From contig NZ_BCSO01000002.1 in NCBI RefSeq assembly GCF_001570905.1, positions 124,001 to 188,000 on the forward strand: a stretch of DNA of 64,000 bases. Direction: 5' to 3'. The notes under the pieces are model-generated. The model saw only the letters and a program-made list of their open reading frames with translations. It was not told where the DNA came from and did no database searches. This document shows, one piece after another, positions 50,026 through 60,037 of the stretch; the first letter of the stretch is position 1; the number at the start of each line of letters is the position of its first letter. Source of the stretch: [Zimmermannella] alba NBRC 15616. Lineage in GTDB: Bacteria > Actinomycetota > Actinomycetes > Actinomycetales > Microbacteriaceae. A program made the translations under genes and the position numbers.

Positions 50026-53000
50026 CGTCATCACCCTTCGAGTTCGGCGGTCGAACGTGGCTCTATGTCGAGGGGGGCCAGCTTCAGCTCCTCATCGATG
50101 AGGATGCGCACGCACGCCAGCTGGAACGAATCCAGGATGCGGCGAGTGACGGGCTCGAAGATGTGCTCGATGCCATCCTCTCGCGTGGGCTTCGCCGGGC
50201 TCCTGAATTCGTGCTGCTTGAGAACTCGCACTCGAAGGGGCACGCCTTTGTGCGTGCAGATCTTTCGGTTCGTGTGGACGGCGCGGTTGAGGCCTGCGGC
50301 GGGCGACTGAGCTGGGCTGAGCTTGTCTTGTCGGATCCCCGACTGGAGGCATCCACTGCTGACGGCAGCGCGTGGTTCGCGCTTGAGCCTGGCAAGGCAC
50401 CTGAGGTCATCGAAGCTCCGGCAGAGGCTGCGAAGCCGTCGGCCGATGAGGAAGCCGCGGAGTCGGCGGTCGTGAGCGACGAGCCGAAGTCGGAAGCTGA
50501 AGAACCTGGCGAAGATGCCGCTGCTGTGGTGGCAGGCGCTGCAACCGTTGGGGCTGCGGCGGTTGCTGCCGCTGCGACGGGCGACGAGGCGCAGACGGAC
50601 GAGACTCCTGAAGTGCCCGCGAGTGAGGAATCGAAGGCCGACGACGGCGAGGGCGCCGAACAGCCTGATGACAAGACGGGTGACGACGCGCAGGCTGAGG
50701 ACGAGCAGGCTGAACTCGACGCTGAGGGCGAGCAGCCCGAGCTGGAGACTGACGTGTCGACGTCGGACGAGGAGACATCTGAGGAGTCTGAGCCTCAAGC
50801 CGAGGCTGATGAAGCGAAGGACGGCGAGGAGCCGTCTGACGCGAAGGCTGACACGAAAGACGAGGCGTCGGAGTCAGACGAGACGTCGGATGATGAGAAG
50901 TCCGACGAGAAGCTTGAGCCGAAGGACGACAACGACACCGCGGAGCCGAAGGCTGACGACGAAAAGGGCGGCGAGGAATCCGACGGTGAGAAGGCCGAAG
51001 GCAAGGCTGACGATACGGCCGAGTCGAAGTCCGACGGGGAGAAGGCCGAGGCCGAGAAGTCGTCTGACGACGAGAAGGCCGAGGCCGAGAAGTCGTCTGA
51101 CGACGAGAAGGCCGCGTCCGAAATGTCGTCCGACGATGACAAGGCAGAGGCTGGCAAGAAGGCCGAGGACGAGAAGCCATCCAAGGACGCGAAGTCTGAC
51201 GACGCCGCATCCGAAGAGATGAAGCCAGCAGCTGCCTCCGCCGACGTGCCGAAGGGCCAGATCGACCCGAACGCTGACCCCAACCTTGACTTCACCGGGA
51301 TCGAGGGCGTCGCCCCCGACATCATCGAGATGCTGCAGGGCAAGCGCCCGATCCCGACGATGGAACAGCTCCTCATCGAGGCCGGGATCGACCCGAACCA
51401 GGAGTTCACGAGCCGACCGCAGGTCCGCAACGTCCGCGGTGAGATCATGCAGGCCCGCCGAAAGCTCCGCGAGCGTGAGCGTGATCAGCAAAAGCGTGCC
51501 CGTCAGGCAGAGCGCGAGAAGGCCGAGGCCGAGCGCAAGGCGAAGACCGCCGCCCAGAACAAGGAACGCGAAAAGCAAGAGGCCGAACGCAAGGCGACCC
51601 GCGCCGCAGTCGCTGCTGAGCGTGACAAACAGGTTCGGGAACGCGCCCTCGCAAGCCGCTGGCAGGCGAGCGCCTCCGCATCCCGAGGACGTGCCGCAGC
51701 ATCGAAGCCGGAGCCGACTGAAGACGAGAAGTCCGAGCGCGAGAAGCGGCGCGCGGAGCGTAAGGCCAAGGAGGCCGCGCGCGCTGCCGCCTTCGCCGCA
51801 CAGCACGGTGGGGGAGCAGCGGCTCCCGCAACGGCCGCTGCTGCCGCCGCTGCAGTACCAAACGCACAGGCCGCAGCGGCCGCGCCCGCAGCAGCCCCTG
51901 CTGTCGACACCTCGAACATGAGCGAGCGAGAGCGCCGTCGCGCGCGCTTCGCCGAGCGCCGTGCGGCCCGACGTGCCCGCGCTGCTGCCGCGGCCCGAGG
52001 CGAGTCCGTCGACACCGCGACGCCAGCAGCGCCCGTGAGCGCCCCGGAGGCTGCCCCTCCCGCCGAGCAGCCCGCAGCAACTCCTGCTCAGCCGCAGGCG
52101 GATGCAGCAGTGCAGCAGACGGCAACGAACCCGGCCCAGCCCGAGGCCGCACAGCCACAGACGGCTATGCCTCAGGCTGCGGTCCCCGGTGCGCCCCAGC
52201 AACCGGGTCAGGTCATGCCGGATGCCGCCGCACAGACAGCGGCACTCGCCGCAGCTCAGCAAGCAGCTGCCCTGCAGGCAAGTGCGCAGCAGGCTCTGCC
52301 GCAGCAGCTCGCCGGCCAGCAGCTTGACCCGCAGCAGCTCGCGGCGCAGCAGGCGCAGCAGTCCCAGGCCCCGCAGGGTATCGGCGCAGAGACCACACCC
52401 TCGCAGCCCGCCTCAGCGGCAGCCGCGCCCGACTTCGCGCCACAGCCCGCCCAAACGGCGCAGCCCACGCAGCGGGTGCCCCCGGCAGAACCTCCCTCGG
52501 TGGCACCCGCGGCGCCTGCGGCACCCGCCGCGGCCGAGCAGGCCGACGACGACTTCGACCCGACGGCTTACGACTTCCTCTTCGGCAGCACGGTTACCGT
52601 GAACCAGCTCGCCAAGGAGCGCAGCGCCGCGGCGGAGCAGGCCACGGCAGCACCCGCAGCCGAACCCGCCCCCGAGGCAGCAGTTCCGGCGTCCGCACCC
52701 GCGGCTCCGCAGATGCCTGCGATGCCACCAGCGCCCCCTGCCGCATCCGTGCCACCGGCGCCCCCTGCCGCACCGCTCGGTCAGATGCCGCCCGCACCGG
52801 CGATGCCCGCGGCCCAGCCGTCAATGCCCACACCGGCACACCCCGCCTTCCAGCAGGAGATGCCGTTGCCGCAGCCTCCGACAGCAGCCGAGGCACAGCT
52901 TGGTGACCACGACGGCCACACCGTCATGAGCAGCCAGGTCCGCGCATGGCGCCAGCAGCCGGGCCGTCACGCGGGTCCGCTCGTCGCAGACCCGAGCCAG

Positions 53001-53537
53001 ATCGCCGAGGCGCCGGCCGTTGACGACGGCAATCACGATGGTCACACCGTCCGAGCTGACCTCGTGGCCCGCCTGCGCGCCCGCTACGGGACGGCAGCAC
53101 CCGCAGCAGATCAGCCCGCAGCACCCGCAGCAGGACCGATTGCTGCGCCACCTGCGGTGCCCGCACAGGTCCCCTCCGCGAGCATTGTTGTCGAGACATC
53201 CTCGGGTGATGTGCGGCCTCTTACGGGCGTCATCATCTACGGTCGTGCCCCGAGCGCCGACCACCCGGGAGTGATGGCAGGACTCTCGCCGCAGCTGGCA
53301 CATGTCCGACCAGAGACGGTTCTTCTGCACGGTTCGACGGATATTTCCCGCAACCACGTTCGGATTTCACTCGAAGGTGGTGTGATTGTCGTAACCGACC
53401 TCCACTCGCGTAACGGCACTGACGTCACGCTCCCTGAGCGTCCCAAGCAGCGCCTCCGCGGTGGAGAGCCGACCGCCGTTCTCCCCGGTACCGTCGTCGA
53501 TCTCGGCGATGGCATCACCCTCACCATCCGAAAGTAG
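50022..53537 (+). CDS. Long acidic/Ala-Pro-rich protein with C-terminal FHA domain
   Basis: A 1171-residue protein. Residues 1-120 look folded (FEFGGRTWLYVEGGQLQLLI, then AFVRADLSVRVDGAVEACGG). Residues about 125-405 are extremely acidic with Glu/Asp/Lys/Ser repeats. About 470-600 is a charged Arg/Glu/Lys helix (likely coiled coil). About 600-1020 is Ala/Pro/Gln-rich and disordered. The end is an FHA domain (about 1085-1171): GVIIYGRAPSADHPG, STDISRNHVRISLEGG and DLHSRNGT, with the Arg, Ser-Arg-Asn-His and Asn that bind phosphothreonine. Two HDGHTV motifs before the FHA domain may be phosphorylation sites. It is probably a scaffold for the adjacent kinase and phosphatase. Confidence 0.85.
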   Translation: MTSSPFEFGGRTWLYVEGGQLQLLIDEDAHARQLERIQDAASDGLEDVLDAILSRGLRRAPEFVLLENSHSKGHAFVRADLSVRVDGAVEACGGRLSWAELVLSDPRLEASTADGSAWFALEPGKAPEVIEAPAEAAKPSADEEAAESAVVSDEPKSEAEEPGEDAAAVVAGAATVGAAAVAAAATGDEAQTDETPEVPASEESKADDGEGAEQPDDKTGDDAQAEDEQAELDAEGEQPELETDVSTSDEETSEESEPQAEADEAKDGEEPSDAKADTKDEASESDETSDDEKSDEKLEPKDDNDTAEPKADDEKGGEESDGEKAEGKADDTAESKSDGEKAEAEKSSDDEKAEAEKSSDDEKAASEMSSDDDKAEAGKKAEDEKPSKDAKSDDAASEEMKPAAASADVPKGQIDPNADPNLDFTGIEGVAPDIIEMLQGKRPIPTMEQLLIEAGIDPNQEFTSRPQVRNVRGEIMQARRKLRERERDQQKRARQAEREKAEAERKAKTAAQNKEREKQEAERKATRAAVAAERDKQVRERALASRWQASASASRGRAAASKPEPTEDEKSEREKRRAERKAKEAARAAAFAAQHGGGAAAPATAAAAAAAVPNAQAAAAAPAAAPAVDTSNMSERERRRARFAERRAARRARAAAAARGESVDTATPAAPVSAPEAAPPAEQPAATPAQPQADAAVQQTATNPAQPEAAQPQTAMPQAAVPGAPQQPGQVMPDAAAQTAALAAAQQAAALQASAQQALPQQLAGQQLDPQQLAAQQAQQSQAPQGIGAETTPSQPASAAAAPDFAPQPAQTAQPTQRVPPAEPPSVAPAAPAAPAAAEQADDDFDPTAYDFLFGSTVTVNQLAKERSAAAEQATAAPAAEPAPEAAVPASAPAAPQMPAMPPAPPAASVPPAPPAAPLGQMPPAPAMPAAQPSMPTPAHPAFQQEMPLPQPPTAAEAQLGDHDGHTVMSSQVRAWRQQPGRHAGPLVADPSQIAEAPAVDDGNHDGHTVRADLVARLRARYGTAAPAADQPAAPAAGPIAAPPAVPAQVPSASIVVETSSGDVRPLTGVIIYGRAPSADHPGVMAGLSPQLAHVRPETVLLHGSTDISRNHVRISLEGGVIVVTDLHSRNGTDVTLPERPKQRLRGGEPTAVLPGTVVDLGDGITLTIRK
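51042..51140 (+). repeat. 33-bp tandem repeat within the FHA gene
   Basis: Two identical 33-base units at 51042-51074 and 51075-51107, encoding KAEAEKSSDDE, and a third, diverged unit to 51140. They extend the acidic low-complexity region and could change copy number between strains. Confidence 0.85.
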
Positions 53538-53539
53538 AC

Positions 53540-55366
53540 ATGTCCACCACGCGCCGCGCCCCTGCGCAGCCGCCCGAGCTGCCAGGATTCGTCTTCCAGC
53601 GTCTGCTCGGTTCCGGTGGCTTCAGCGACGTCTACCTCTACGAACAGCAGCTGCCTCGCCGCCTCGTCGCGGTGAAGGTGCTGCTCGGTGGTGACGACCT
53701 CAACGAGACGAGTCGTCAGGCGTTCATCGGTGAGGCGAACCTCATGGCGCAGGTGTCGTCGCACCCCTACATCGTGACGATCTTCCACGCTGACGTTGCG
53801 CAGGACGGGCGTCCCTACTTCGTCATGGAGTATGCCCCCGGCAAGAGCCTCTCGGAGCGCTACAAGACCGAGACGATCCCGATCGAAGAAGTCCTCCGCA
53901 CTGGCGTGCGTGTCTCGAGCGCGGTGGCCACAGCCCACCAGGTCGGCATCCTCCACCGCGACATCAAGCCCGCGAACATCCTCTCGAACGACTACGGCTG
54001 GCCGGCCCTCACCGACTTTGGTATCTCAAGCGCCGTCGACGACGACCTCGCCGATGCCGCGCAGGGTGCTGGTGCCTCGGCAGGTATGTCGGTGCCGTGG
54101 TCGCCGCCCGAAATGTTCGACGACGACCCGAACCCGGATGTGCGTTCGGAAGTTTTCTCGCTCGCCGCGACCATCTACACGATCGCGGCCGGCCACTCGC
54201 CCTTCGAGCAGCCCGGCAAGCCGAACGGCACGATCGAGCTCATCGCCCGCATCGAGCGCGGTCAGATCACCCCGATCACGCGACCGGACGTGCCCCGCAC
54301 GCTCATCTCGGTGCTCCAGCGCGCCATGTCGGTGCGCCCGAACGACCGCTACCAGAGTGCGATCGACTTCGCTCGCGCGTTGCAGCGCGTCGAACTCGAA
54401 CTCGGCTACCCGCCGACGCCGATCGATGTTCCCAAGCTGCACATTGCAGCGCCCGACCGATCCGGGGCCCCTGACGGCGACGAGACGAGCATCCGCCACG
54501 TTGAGAACATCGACGCGCAGGGCGCCTACGAAGGCAGCCGCGCAAGCCAGGCCGAGCGCACCTCGACTCGCGCCATCGCACGCGTTGCCGCACAGCAGAC
54601 CACCACACCGCAGGTCGCATCCGGATGGAGCGCAGCCGCCGAGCAGCCGACGACTGCAGCTGCGATCCCGAGGCTTGACCCGAGCCTGGCGAGTGCGCCC
54701 GAGACACCCGCCCACAAGGTGCCTGACTTTGGTGCGGCACCCGAGCTGCGCATCAACCGCGGCAGCGAACGGGCATCCACTCCGGTTTTTGAACGCCAGC
54801 GTATTGAGCTGCCCGAAGACACCGCCAGCGGTGCCGACATTGCGGCGCTCCGCTCGCGCGGCACCGTCTCGCAGACCTCGAGCATGGAACACCGTGGTCG
54901 CCAGCGGGGCGACCACGAGAACCCCTACGGTGACGCACCCAAGCCGAAGAACTCGAACCTGCTCGTCGGCATCCTCGCGGGCATCATCGTCGTCCTCATC
55001 GCGGTGCTCGTCGTCCTCGGCTGGGTGTTCCGCCCGAAGGACACCCCGACTGGCCAGGGCGACGCTGGGCAAGGCCCCGTCACCGTGGGCCAGCAGGGTT
55101 TCCCGCCTGCACCGGTCGCCCCGGTCGTCGTGCGCTCGCCAGACGGCTACATCACCTTCCGCTGGCAGAACCCCGACCCGCAGAACGGCGACACCTACTA
55201 CTGGCGCGTCTCCGACAAGTCGCAGCCGGGCGAAACCACGGATGAGCCGACCGCCGTCGTCGGCCCGTCACCTGAAGGTGTCAAGGTGTGCATCGACGTG
55301 GAGATTCGCCGGAACGGCAAGACGAGCGCCGAACCGCTCGTGGCCTGCTACCCGCAGGGTTCCTAG
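53540..55366 (+). CDS. Transmembrane Ser/Thr protein kinase
   Basis: A 608-residue eukaryotic-type kinase. The catalytic domain covers about residues 15-285: glycine loop LLGSGGFSDVYL, Lys46 (VAVKVLL), HRDIKPANIL with Asp141 and the DFG motif at Asp159 (LTDFGISSA). A Pro/Ala/Thr-rich linker (285-470) is followed by one transmembrane helix (about 471-494) and an outer domain of about 110 residues with an Fn3-like stretch (YITFRWQNPDPQNGDTYYWR). No PASTA repeats are present, so it is not a PknB-type lipid II sensor. It is coded 2 bases after the FHA gene. Confidence 0.93.
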   Translation: MSTTRRAPAQPPELPGFVFQRLLGSGGFSDVYLYEQQLPRRLVAVKVLLGGDDLNETSRQAFIGEANLMAQVSSHPYIVTIFHADVAQDGRPYFVMEYAPGKSLSERYKTETIPIEEVLRTGVRVSSAVATAHQVGILHRDIKPANILSNDYGWPALTDFGISSAVDDDLADAAQGAGASAGMSVPWSPPEMFDDDPNPDVRSEVFSLAATIYTIAAGHSPFEQPGKPNGTIELIARIERGQITPITRPDVPRTLISVLQRAMSVRPNDRYQSAIDFARALQRVELELGYPPTPIDVPKLHIAAPDRSGAPDGDETSIRHVENIDAQGAYEGSRASQAERTSTRAIARVAAQQTTTPQVASGWSAAAEQPTTAAAIPRLDPSLASAPETPAHKVPDFGAAPELRINRGSERASTPVFERQRIELPEDTASGADIAALRSRGTVSQTSSMEHRGRQRGDHENPYGDAPKPKNSNLLVGILAGIIVVLIAVLVVLGWVFRPKDTPTGQGDAGQGPVTVGQQGFPPAPVAPVVVRSPDGYITFRWQNPDPQNGDTYYWRVSDKSQPGETTDEPTAVVGPSPEGVKVCIDVEIRRNGKTSAEPLVACYPQGS

Positions 55367-55416
55367 CGCGTTCCACCACTGGATTTCAACATTGGATGTG
55401 AGAGGGCAGAGCGGAC

Positions 55417-56223
55417 ATGTCGAAGGCTGAGGTAGCGAACGAGACGGCGGTCGAGCAGGCCACGCCGGATCACTCGGGCCCCCGCGAGGCGGCGACGACC
55501 GGTGCACTGCAGATCGAGTTCTGCGGTGAGTGGTACGAACTCGACCCCACGAAGGACTTCACGATCGGGCGTGAAGCCGACCTCACGATCGACGAGAACC
55601 CCTATCTGCACCGCACCTTCCTCATCGTCCGCTTCGAGTACGGCATGTGGTGGCTGCAGAATGTCGGCCGCACGCTCTCGGCAACCATCTCAGATGTATC
55701 CGGTCAGGTGCAGTCGTGGCTTGCGCCCGGCTCGAAGCTGCCGATTGTCTTCCAGCACACGAACGTCATGTTCAGCGCAGGATCGACCACGTACGACTTC
55801 GCCGTGCACTCGAAGGCCGACTTCTACAACACCTCCCAGATGACGATCACCGCATCCGGGAACACGACCCACGACACGGTGCACCTCACCTCGAGCCAAC
55901 GACTGCTCGTTGTCGCCCTCGCCGAGGACGTGCTCCGCCAGAATGCGCCGGGTCGCGGTGAGATCCCTTCCTCGGCCGAAGCGGCCAAGCGGCTCGGATG
56001 GTCCATGACGACCTTCAACCGCAAGCTCGACAACGTCTGCGACAAGCTCGACAAGATGGGCGTGACAGGCCTCCGCGGTGGTCGCGGCAAGCTCGCCACC
56101 AACCGTCGCGCCCGCCTCGTCGAGTACGCGAGCTCGACCCGCCTCGTGACGATGGACGACCTGGTCCTCCTCGACCTCAACGACGCAGACAAGGACAACC
56201 CGGCCGCGCCGACCGCGAACTAG
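55417..56223 (+). CDS. FHA-like domain protein with C-terminal helical (HTH-like) domain
   Basis: A 268-residue protein. Residues about 28-130 resemble an FHA domain (LDPTKDFTIGREADLTIDEN, then HRTFLIVRFEYGMWWLQNVG). The conserved Gly-Arg pair and a His-Arg are present but the Asn expected near the end of the site is uncertain. Residues about 155-235 form a helical region (TSSQRLLVVALAEDVLRQ, then AAKRLGWSMTTFNRKLDNVC) that looks like a helix-turn-helix. It may link kinase signalling to DNA or to another partner; neither is proven. It is the fourth gene of the phospho-signalling block, with 50 bases after the kinase stop. Confidence 0.8.
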   Translation: MSKAEVANETAVEQATPDHSGPREAATTGALQIEFCGEWYELDPTKDFTIGREADLTIDENPYLHRTFLIVRFEYGMWWLQNVGRTLSATISDVSGQVQSWLAPGSKLPIVFQHTNVMFSAGSTTYDFAVHSKADFYNTSQMTITASGNTTHDTVHLTSSQRLLVVALAEDVLRQNAPGRGEIPSSAEAAKRLGWSMTTFNRKLDNVCDKLDKMGVTGLRGGRGKLATNRRARLVEYASSTRLVTMDDLVLLDLNDADKDNPAAPTAN

Positions 56224-56338
56224 CCGGTCGTAGGTCAGCCGCGGCACACGTCACGCGCTGGCAACCGCACTGTTGCCGGGTTCGCCTACACTGAGCGCTC
56301 CTGCGGGGGGCAGGACGGACGAGACAGGGAGGGGAGAC

Positions 56339-59300
56339 ATGAAGCTGTGGCCGCCGAAGCTGTCATGGCCCAAGCGGATTCGCATTCCGCAAGCGGTGCT
56401 CACCGGCATCCTGCTCGTTATCATCATTGCCCCGCTCACGCTCGCTGTCATTCACCCCGGTTTTGCGGGCTCCCGGCCCAAGCCTGAACCCGCACAGATT
56501 TGGGCGGTGAATGAAGCCGCCGGGCTCGTTGCGCGCGTCAACACGACGATCGAAGAGTTCGACGCGTCGATCGAGCTGCCTAAGGGTGGCTCGCTCATCC
56601 AAGACGGCCTGCGCACCTTCGTCTACGACGAAGAAGGAGGCGTGCTGGGGCGCATTGATGAGCCTCGCGCCGAGCTCATGGACCGCATCCACGTGCCGAA
56701 GGATGCTCGCATTACCGCATCCTCCGGCACCATCTCCATCTTGGAACCGAGCACGGGCAAGCTGTGGACGATTCCCGCCGACGGCCGGCTCGAGTTTGAT
56801 GCGCACACGATGCAGCCCATCGCGGAGCTCGGTCCGGGTGCGCAAGCGGTGACAACCGACAAGGGGTACACCGTGGCCTACGGCCCACGCCAGGGCATGC
56901 TCATTCGACAGGACGGTCCAGGGAAGTCGGTCAACCACACCCCGGTCCCGTTCCCCGACATCACCGACTATGAACTCACCACCGTCGGCTCGCGTGCGGT
57001 CATCTTTGATCGCGGCGAGAACCGCCTGCTCATTGACGGGCAGCGTGAGATCGCCCTCTCGGTGATTGCCTTCCACGTGCAGGTGCCCGGGCCCGAGAAC
57101 AAGCGCGTGCTTATTGCGACGGCCGATATGGTCATGCAGATTGAGCTTGATGAACCGCAGAAGCCGCTCTTCCAGCGTCGCGGTGGGAACCGCACCGACC
57201 CGAAACCGGACGACCTCTCCTCGGGCGGTAACCTGCCGCAGGGAGCCACCGCAGATGCGCGAGGTGTGAGTCAGCCAGTTCGCGTGGGCAACTGCATTTA
57301 CGGCGCCTGGGGCATCACGGCATCCATCGCCTCGCAGTGCCTCGGGCAAGAGCCGCGGCAGCTGCACATCGTCGATCCGCTCGACGGCGGCGCGCTCGAG
57401 ATCAGTCACAATTCGAGCGAGGTTGTTGTGAACAACCTCGCGAACGGCCGCGTGTACCTCCCGGAGCGAAACCTTCGCCAAATCACTGGATGGGAAGGGC
57501 TTGTCCCACCAGAGCCCAAGGGCGCCGACGCCTTCCAGCCGGATGCCCTGGCCGAGCTCATCGCAGGCCGTACCGCGCAGAACCACGCGCCGCAGCTGGA
57601 GGATGACGTCGCGGGTATCCGCCCCGGCAGGACGACCATCGTGCGGCCGCTCCTCAACGACACCGACTCCGACGCCGACATCCTCTCGATTGAAGACATC
57701 CGTGGCGCAGTGCCGCCGGAGTTCGGTGAAGTGAAGATTATCGAACACGGCCGTGCTCTGCAGGTCACCGCGAGCGAGCGCGCGGAAGGCTCGGTGCAGC
57801 TTGGATACATTGCGAGTGATGGCCGCGCGGGTGGTGTCTCGATGGCGGATCTCACGCTCCGCGCCGTCGACCACGATGCCAACCGTTCGCCCGAGACTCC
57901 GCGGCGTGATGAACTCGCCGTCGAGCTCGGGCAGAGCGTGAGCTACAACGTGCTCGACTCGTGGGTCGACCCCGATGGCGACCCGCTGAAGATCGTCAAC
58001 GCGAGCGCGGATGCGGGAACGCGTGTCGAGATGCGCGCCGACGGCCAGCTCACAGTGACCGCCGATGGCGGTAAGGAAGGGGAACGGCCGGTTCGTTACG
58101 AGGTGAGCGATGGGCGGCGGAGCGCCTTCGGCACCCTGTGGCTCAACGTTGGCGCCGCGGGCAGCCTGAACCCTGTGGCGACCGCTGACCGGTCCGAGGG
58201 CCGGGCTGGTGAACGCATCGAAGCGAAGGTTCTGGAGAACGACGAGTCGAGGTCCAAGGATCCGCTCCGCTTGACTGCAATCCGCGAGCTTGACGGTGGT
58301 GTCGGCGGTGCTTCCTTTGACGCAACGACCGGCACTGTGAGCTATGAGGCGCAGGCCCCCGGCAGCTACTACGTCGAATACACGATCGCTGCGGGCGGCA
58401 AGGAATCCCTCGGCATTGTCCGCTTCGACGTGCGCGACCCGAATGACCTTTCGGGTGAGCTCTCGCCGGCGCAGGATGTCCTCTTCCTTGAACCCGGCGC
58501 GAGTGCCTCCATTGACCTCACCGCGAACGACGTCGCGCCCGGTGGCGGTGTCGTGGGCGTGAGCGAACTCGTGCGCCCTGACTACGCGGTTGCGCCGGAT
58601 CTTTCGGTCGAGCTGCGGGACGGCGCGATCGCGCGCGTCAGCTCGCGCGGTGCCCTCAATGAGCCGGTGAGTGTGCCGTACTCGGCGCACGATGGTCGAA
58701 GCGATGCATGGGGCGAGCTGCTCATCGTGCCGGTGTCCCGGAGCACGAGTAAGGCTGCGCCGAAGGCGTCTGACGACGTGGTCACGGTGCGGGCCATGTC
58801 GACGGTCACGGTGGACGTGCTCGCGAATGACGAGTCGCGTCGCGGTCGGGGTGTGGCATCCGAGCTCACACTCGATCAGAAGCTGCTCGCGTCGCCTGAG
58901 CAAGGCGATGCCTTCGTGAGCGGCAACACGGTGCGATTTGTCGCGCCCGAAAAGGCTGGTACCTATACGGCGAGCTATGGCGTGACGGATGTTGACGGGC
59001 GTCAGTCACGCGCCACCGTTACCTTCAACGTGCTCGCGATCGGTGCTGAGAACCACGCGCCTGAGGCGCCGCTGCGCACCGTTCGCGTTCTCGAAGGCAC
59101 GACGAGCGACATCCTGTTCCCGACGACCGGTGGCGACCCCGACGGCGATTTCACCCGGGTAACGCAGATTTCGGGCGTCGCGAGCGCTGGTGTGCTCACG
59201 ATGGAAGGCCCCGACCGTCTTCGCTATGCAGCGACCCCCGGTGCGACGGGAGTTGAAGAGTTCAAGGTGACGGTTGAGGACAGCTACGGCTCGAGCACGA

Positions 59301-59905
59301 CTGGTTCCCTCCGTGTTGTTGTCATGCCGCGGCCCGTGCGGGAGAACGATCCGGCCGTCGCTGACGACGAAGTGAGCGTCCGCCCAGGGCAGATTGCGAC
59401 CGTCCATCCGCTCGTCAACGATGCCTCCGCGAGCGGTTCTTCGCTTGCCCTGCACCGCGTCGACGAGCGGAATACTGCTGACGCCGCAGTTCAAGTTCGA
59501 GACGGCGGCGCGCTCACGATTCAGGCGCCGACTGATGTGTCCTACTTCTCCATCCCGTATGAAGTCGTGGATGAGGACGGCCGCACGGCTCGAGCCTTCG
59601 TGCATGTCACGATTGACCCGAGTGCGCCCATTGCCGCCCTCGAGGCGCCAGATGTGAGCGTGCAAGCGAAGAGCGGACAGAGCGAGGCGAGCGTCGTCGA
59701 TGTCCGTCAGCAGATCCTTGACCCGAGCGCAGGGAATCCGCTTGAAGTGGCCCTCGAAGGCGAAACCGAGGGGATCTCACTCGCCGCGGACGGAACGATC
59801 GCGGTGAAGCCCGCCCAGCAGTACCGGGTGGTTCGCTACACGGTTCGTGACCCGGAGACCGGGGCCCAGGGGAGCGGCCTGCTCTACGCGGTGCCTGCGC
59901 ACTAG
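56339..59905 (+). CDS. Giant membrane-anchored Ig/cadherin-like repeat protein
   Basis: A 1188-residue protein. The N-terminus is basic and Trp/Pro-rich (MKLWPPKLSWPKRIRIPQ), followed by one transmembrane helix (about residues 19-42, GILLVIIIAPLTLAVI). The next 380 residues resemble a beta-propeller-like region (VYDEEGGVLGRIDEPRAEL and similar blocks). From about residue 415 there are six or seven repeats with the signature LLNDTDSDADILSIEDIRG or VDPDGDPLKIVN, the bacterial Ig-like/cadherin-like (VCBS/Big_9-type) module. It is probably exposed outside the cell. GGGAGGGGAGA precedes the ATG at 56339. The next gene is a paralogue, so a tandem duplication. Confidence 0.85.
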   Translation: MKLWPPKLSWPKRIRIPQAVLTGILLVIIIAPLTLAVIHPGFAGSRPKPEPAQIWAVNEAAGLVARVNTTIEEFDASIELPKGGSLIQDGLRTFVYDEEGGVLGRIDEPRAELMDRIHVPKDARITASSGTISILEPSTGKLWTIPADGRLEFDAHTMQPIAELGPGAQAVTTDKGYTVAYGPRQGMLIRQDGPGKSVNHTPVPFPDITDYELTTVGSRAVIFDRGENRLLIDGQREIALSVIAFHVQVPGPENKRVLIATADMVMQIELDEPQKPLFQRRGGNRTDPKPDDLSSGGNLPQGATADARGVSQPVRVGNCIYGAWGITASIASQCLGQEPRQLHIVDPLDGGALEISHNSSEVVVNNLANGRVYLPERNLRQITGWEGLVPPEPKGADAFQPDALAELIAGRTAQNHAPQLEDDVAGIRPGRTTIVRPLLNDTDSDADILSIEDIRGAVPPEFGEVKIIEHGRALQVTASERAEGSVQLGYIASDGRAGGVSMADLTLRAVDHDANRSPETPRRDELAVELGQSVSYNVLDSWVDPDGDPLKIVNASADAGTRVEMRADGQLTVTADGGKEGERPVRYEVSDGRRSAFGTLWLNVGAAGSLNPVATADRSEGRAGERIEAKVLENDESRSKDPLRLTAIRELDGGVGGASFDATTGTVSYEAQAPGSYYVEYTIAAGGKESLGIVRFDVRDPNDLSGELSPAQDVLFLEPGASASIDLTANDVAPGGGVVGVSELVRPDYAVAPDLSVELRDGAIARVSSRGALNEPVSVPYSAHDGRSDAWGELLIVPVSRSTSKAAPKASDDVVTVRAMSTVTVDVLANDESRRGRGVASELTLDQKLLASPEQGDAFVSGNTVRFVAPEKAGTYTASYGVTDVDGRQSRATVTFNVLAIGAENHAPEAPLRTVRVLEGTTSDILFPTTGGDPDGDFTRVTQISGVASAGVLTMEGPDRLRYAATPGATGVEEFKVTVEDSYGSSTTGSLRVVVMPRPVRENDPAVADDEVSVRPGQIATVHPLVNDASASGSSLALHRVDERNTADAAVQVRDGGALTIQAPTDVSYFSIPYEVVDEDGRTARAFVHVTIDPSAPIAALEAPDVSVQAKSGQSEASVVDVRQQILDPSAGNPLEVALEGETEGISLAADGTIAVKPAQQYRVVRYTVRDPETGAQGSGLLYAVPAH

Positions 59906-60037
59906 TGCCGGAGAGGAGGCACCGCTCATCGAGAGGCATTCTCGAACGAGTTAACCCGCTCGTCACGCTGATCACTCAGAATCTGCCTTTTGGGGGGATT
60001 CTCCCTTCGTGTAGGGCACGTCAAGGAGTGGTGTCGG

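Noticed and set aside
51042-51140. 33-bp repeats as a CRISPR array
   Set aside because: Units are contiguous with no spacers and continue the coding frame of the acidic domain. No CRISPR array or cas gene was seen in the window.
50407-51210. Minus- and second-frame ORFs in the acidic part of the FHA gene, rich in Arg/Pro/Ser
   Set aside because: These are frame shadows of the Glu/Lys/Asp repeats, and the in-frame gene continues into a clear FHA domain.
56363-58903. An 846-codon minus-strand frame opposite the first Ig-like gene
   Set aside because: Arg/His/Val-rich translation typical of the complement of a high-GC coding strand, with no start context.
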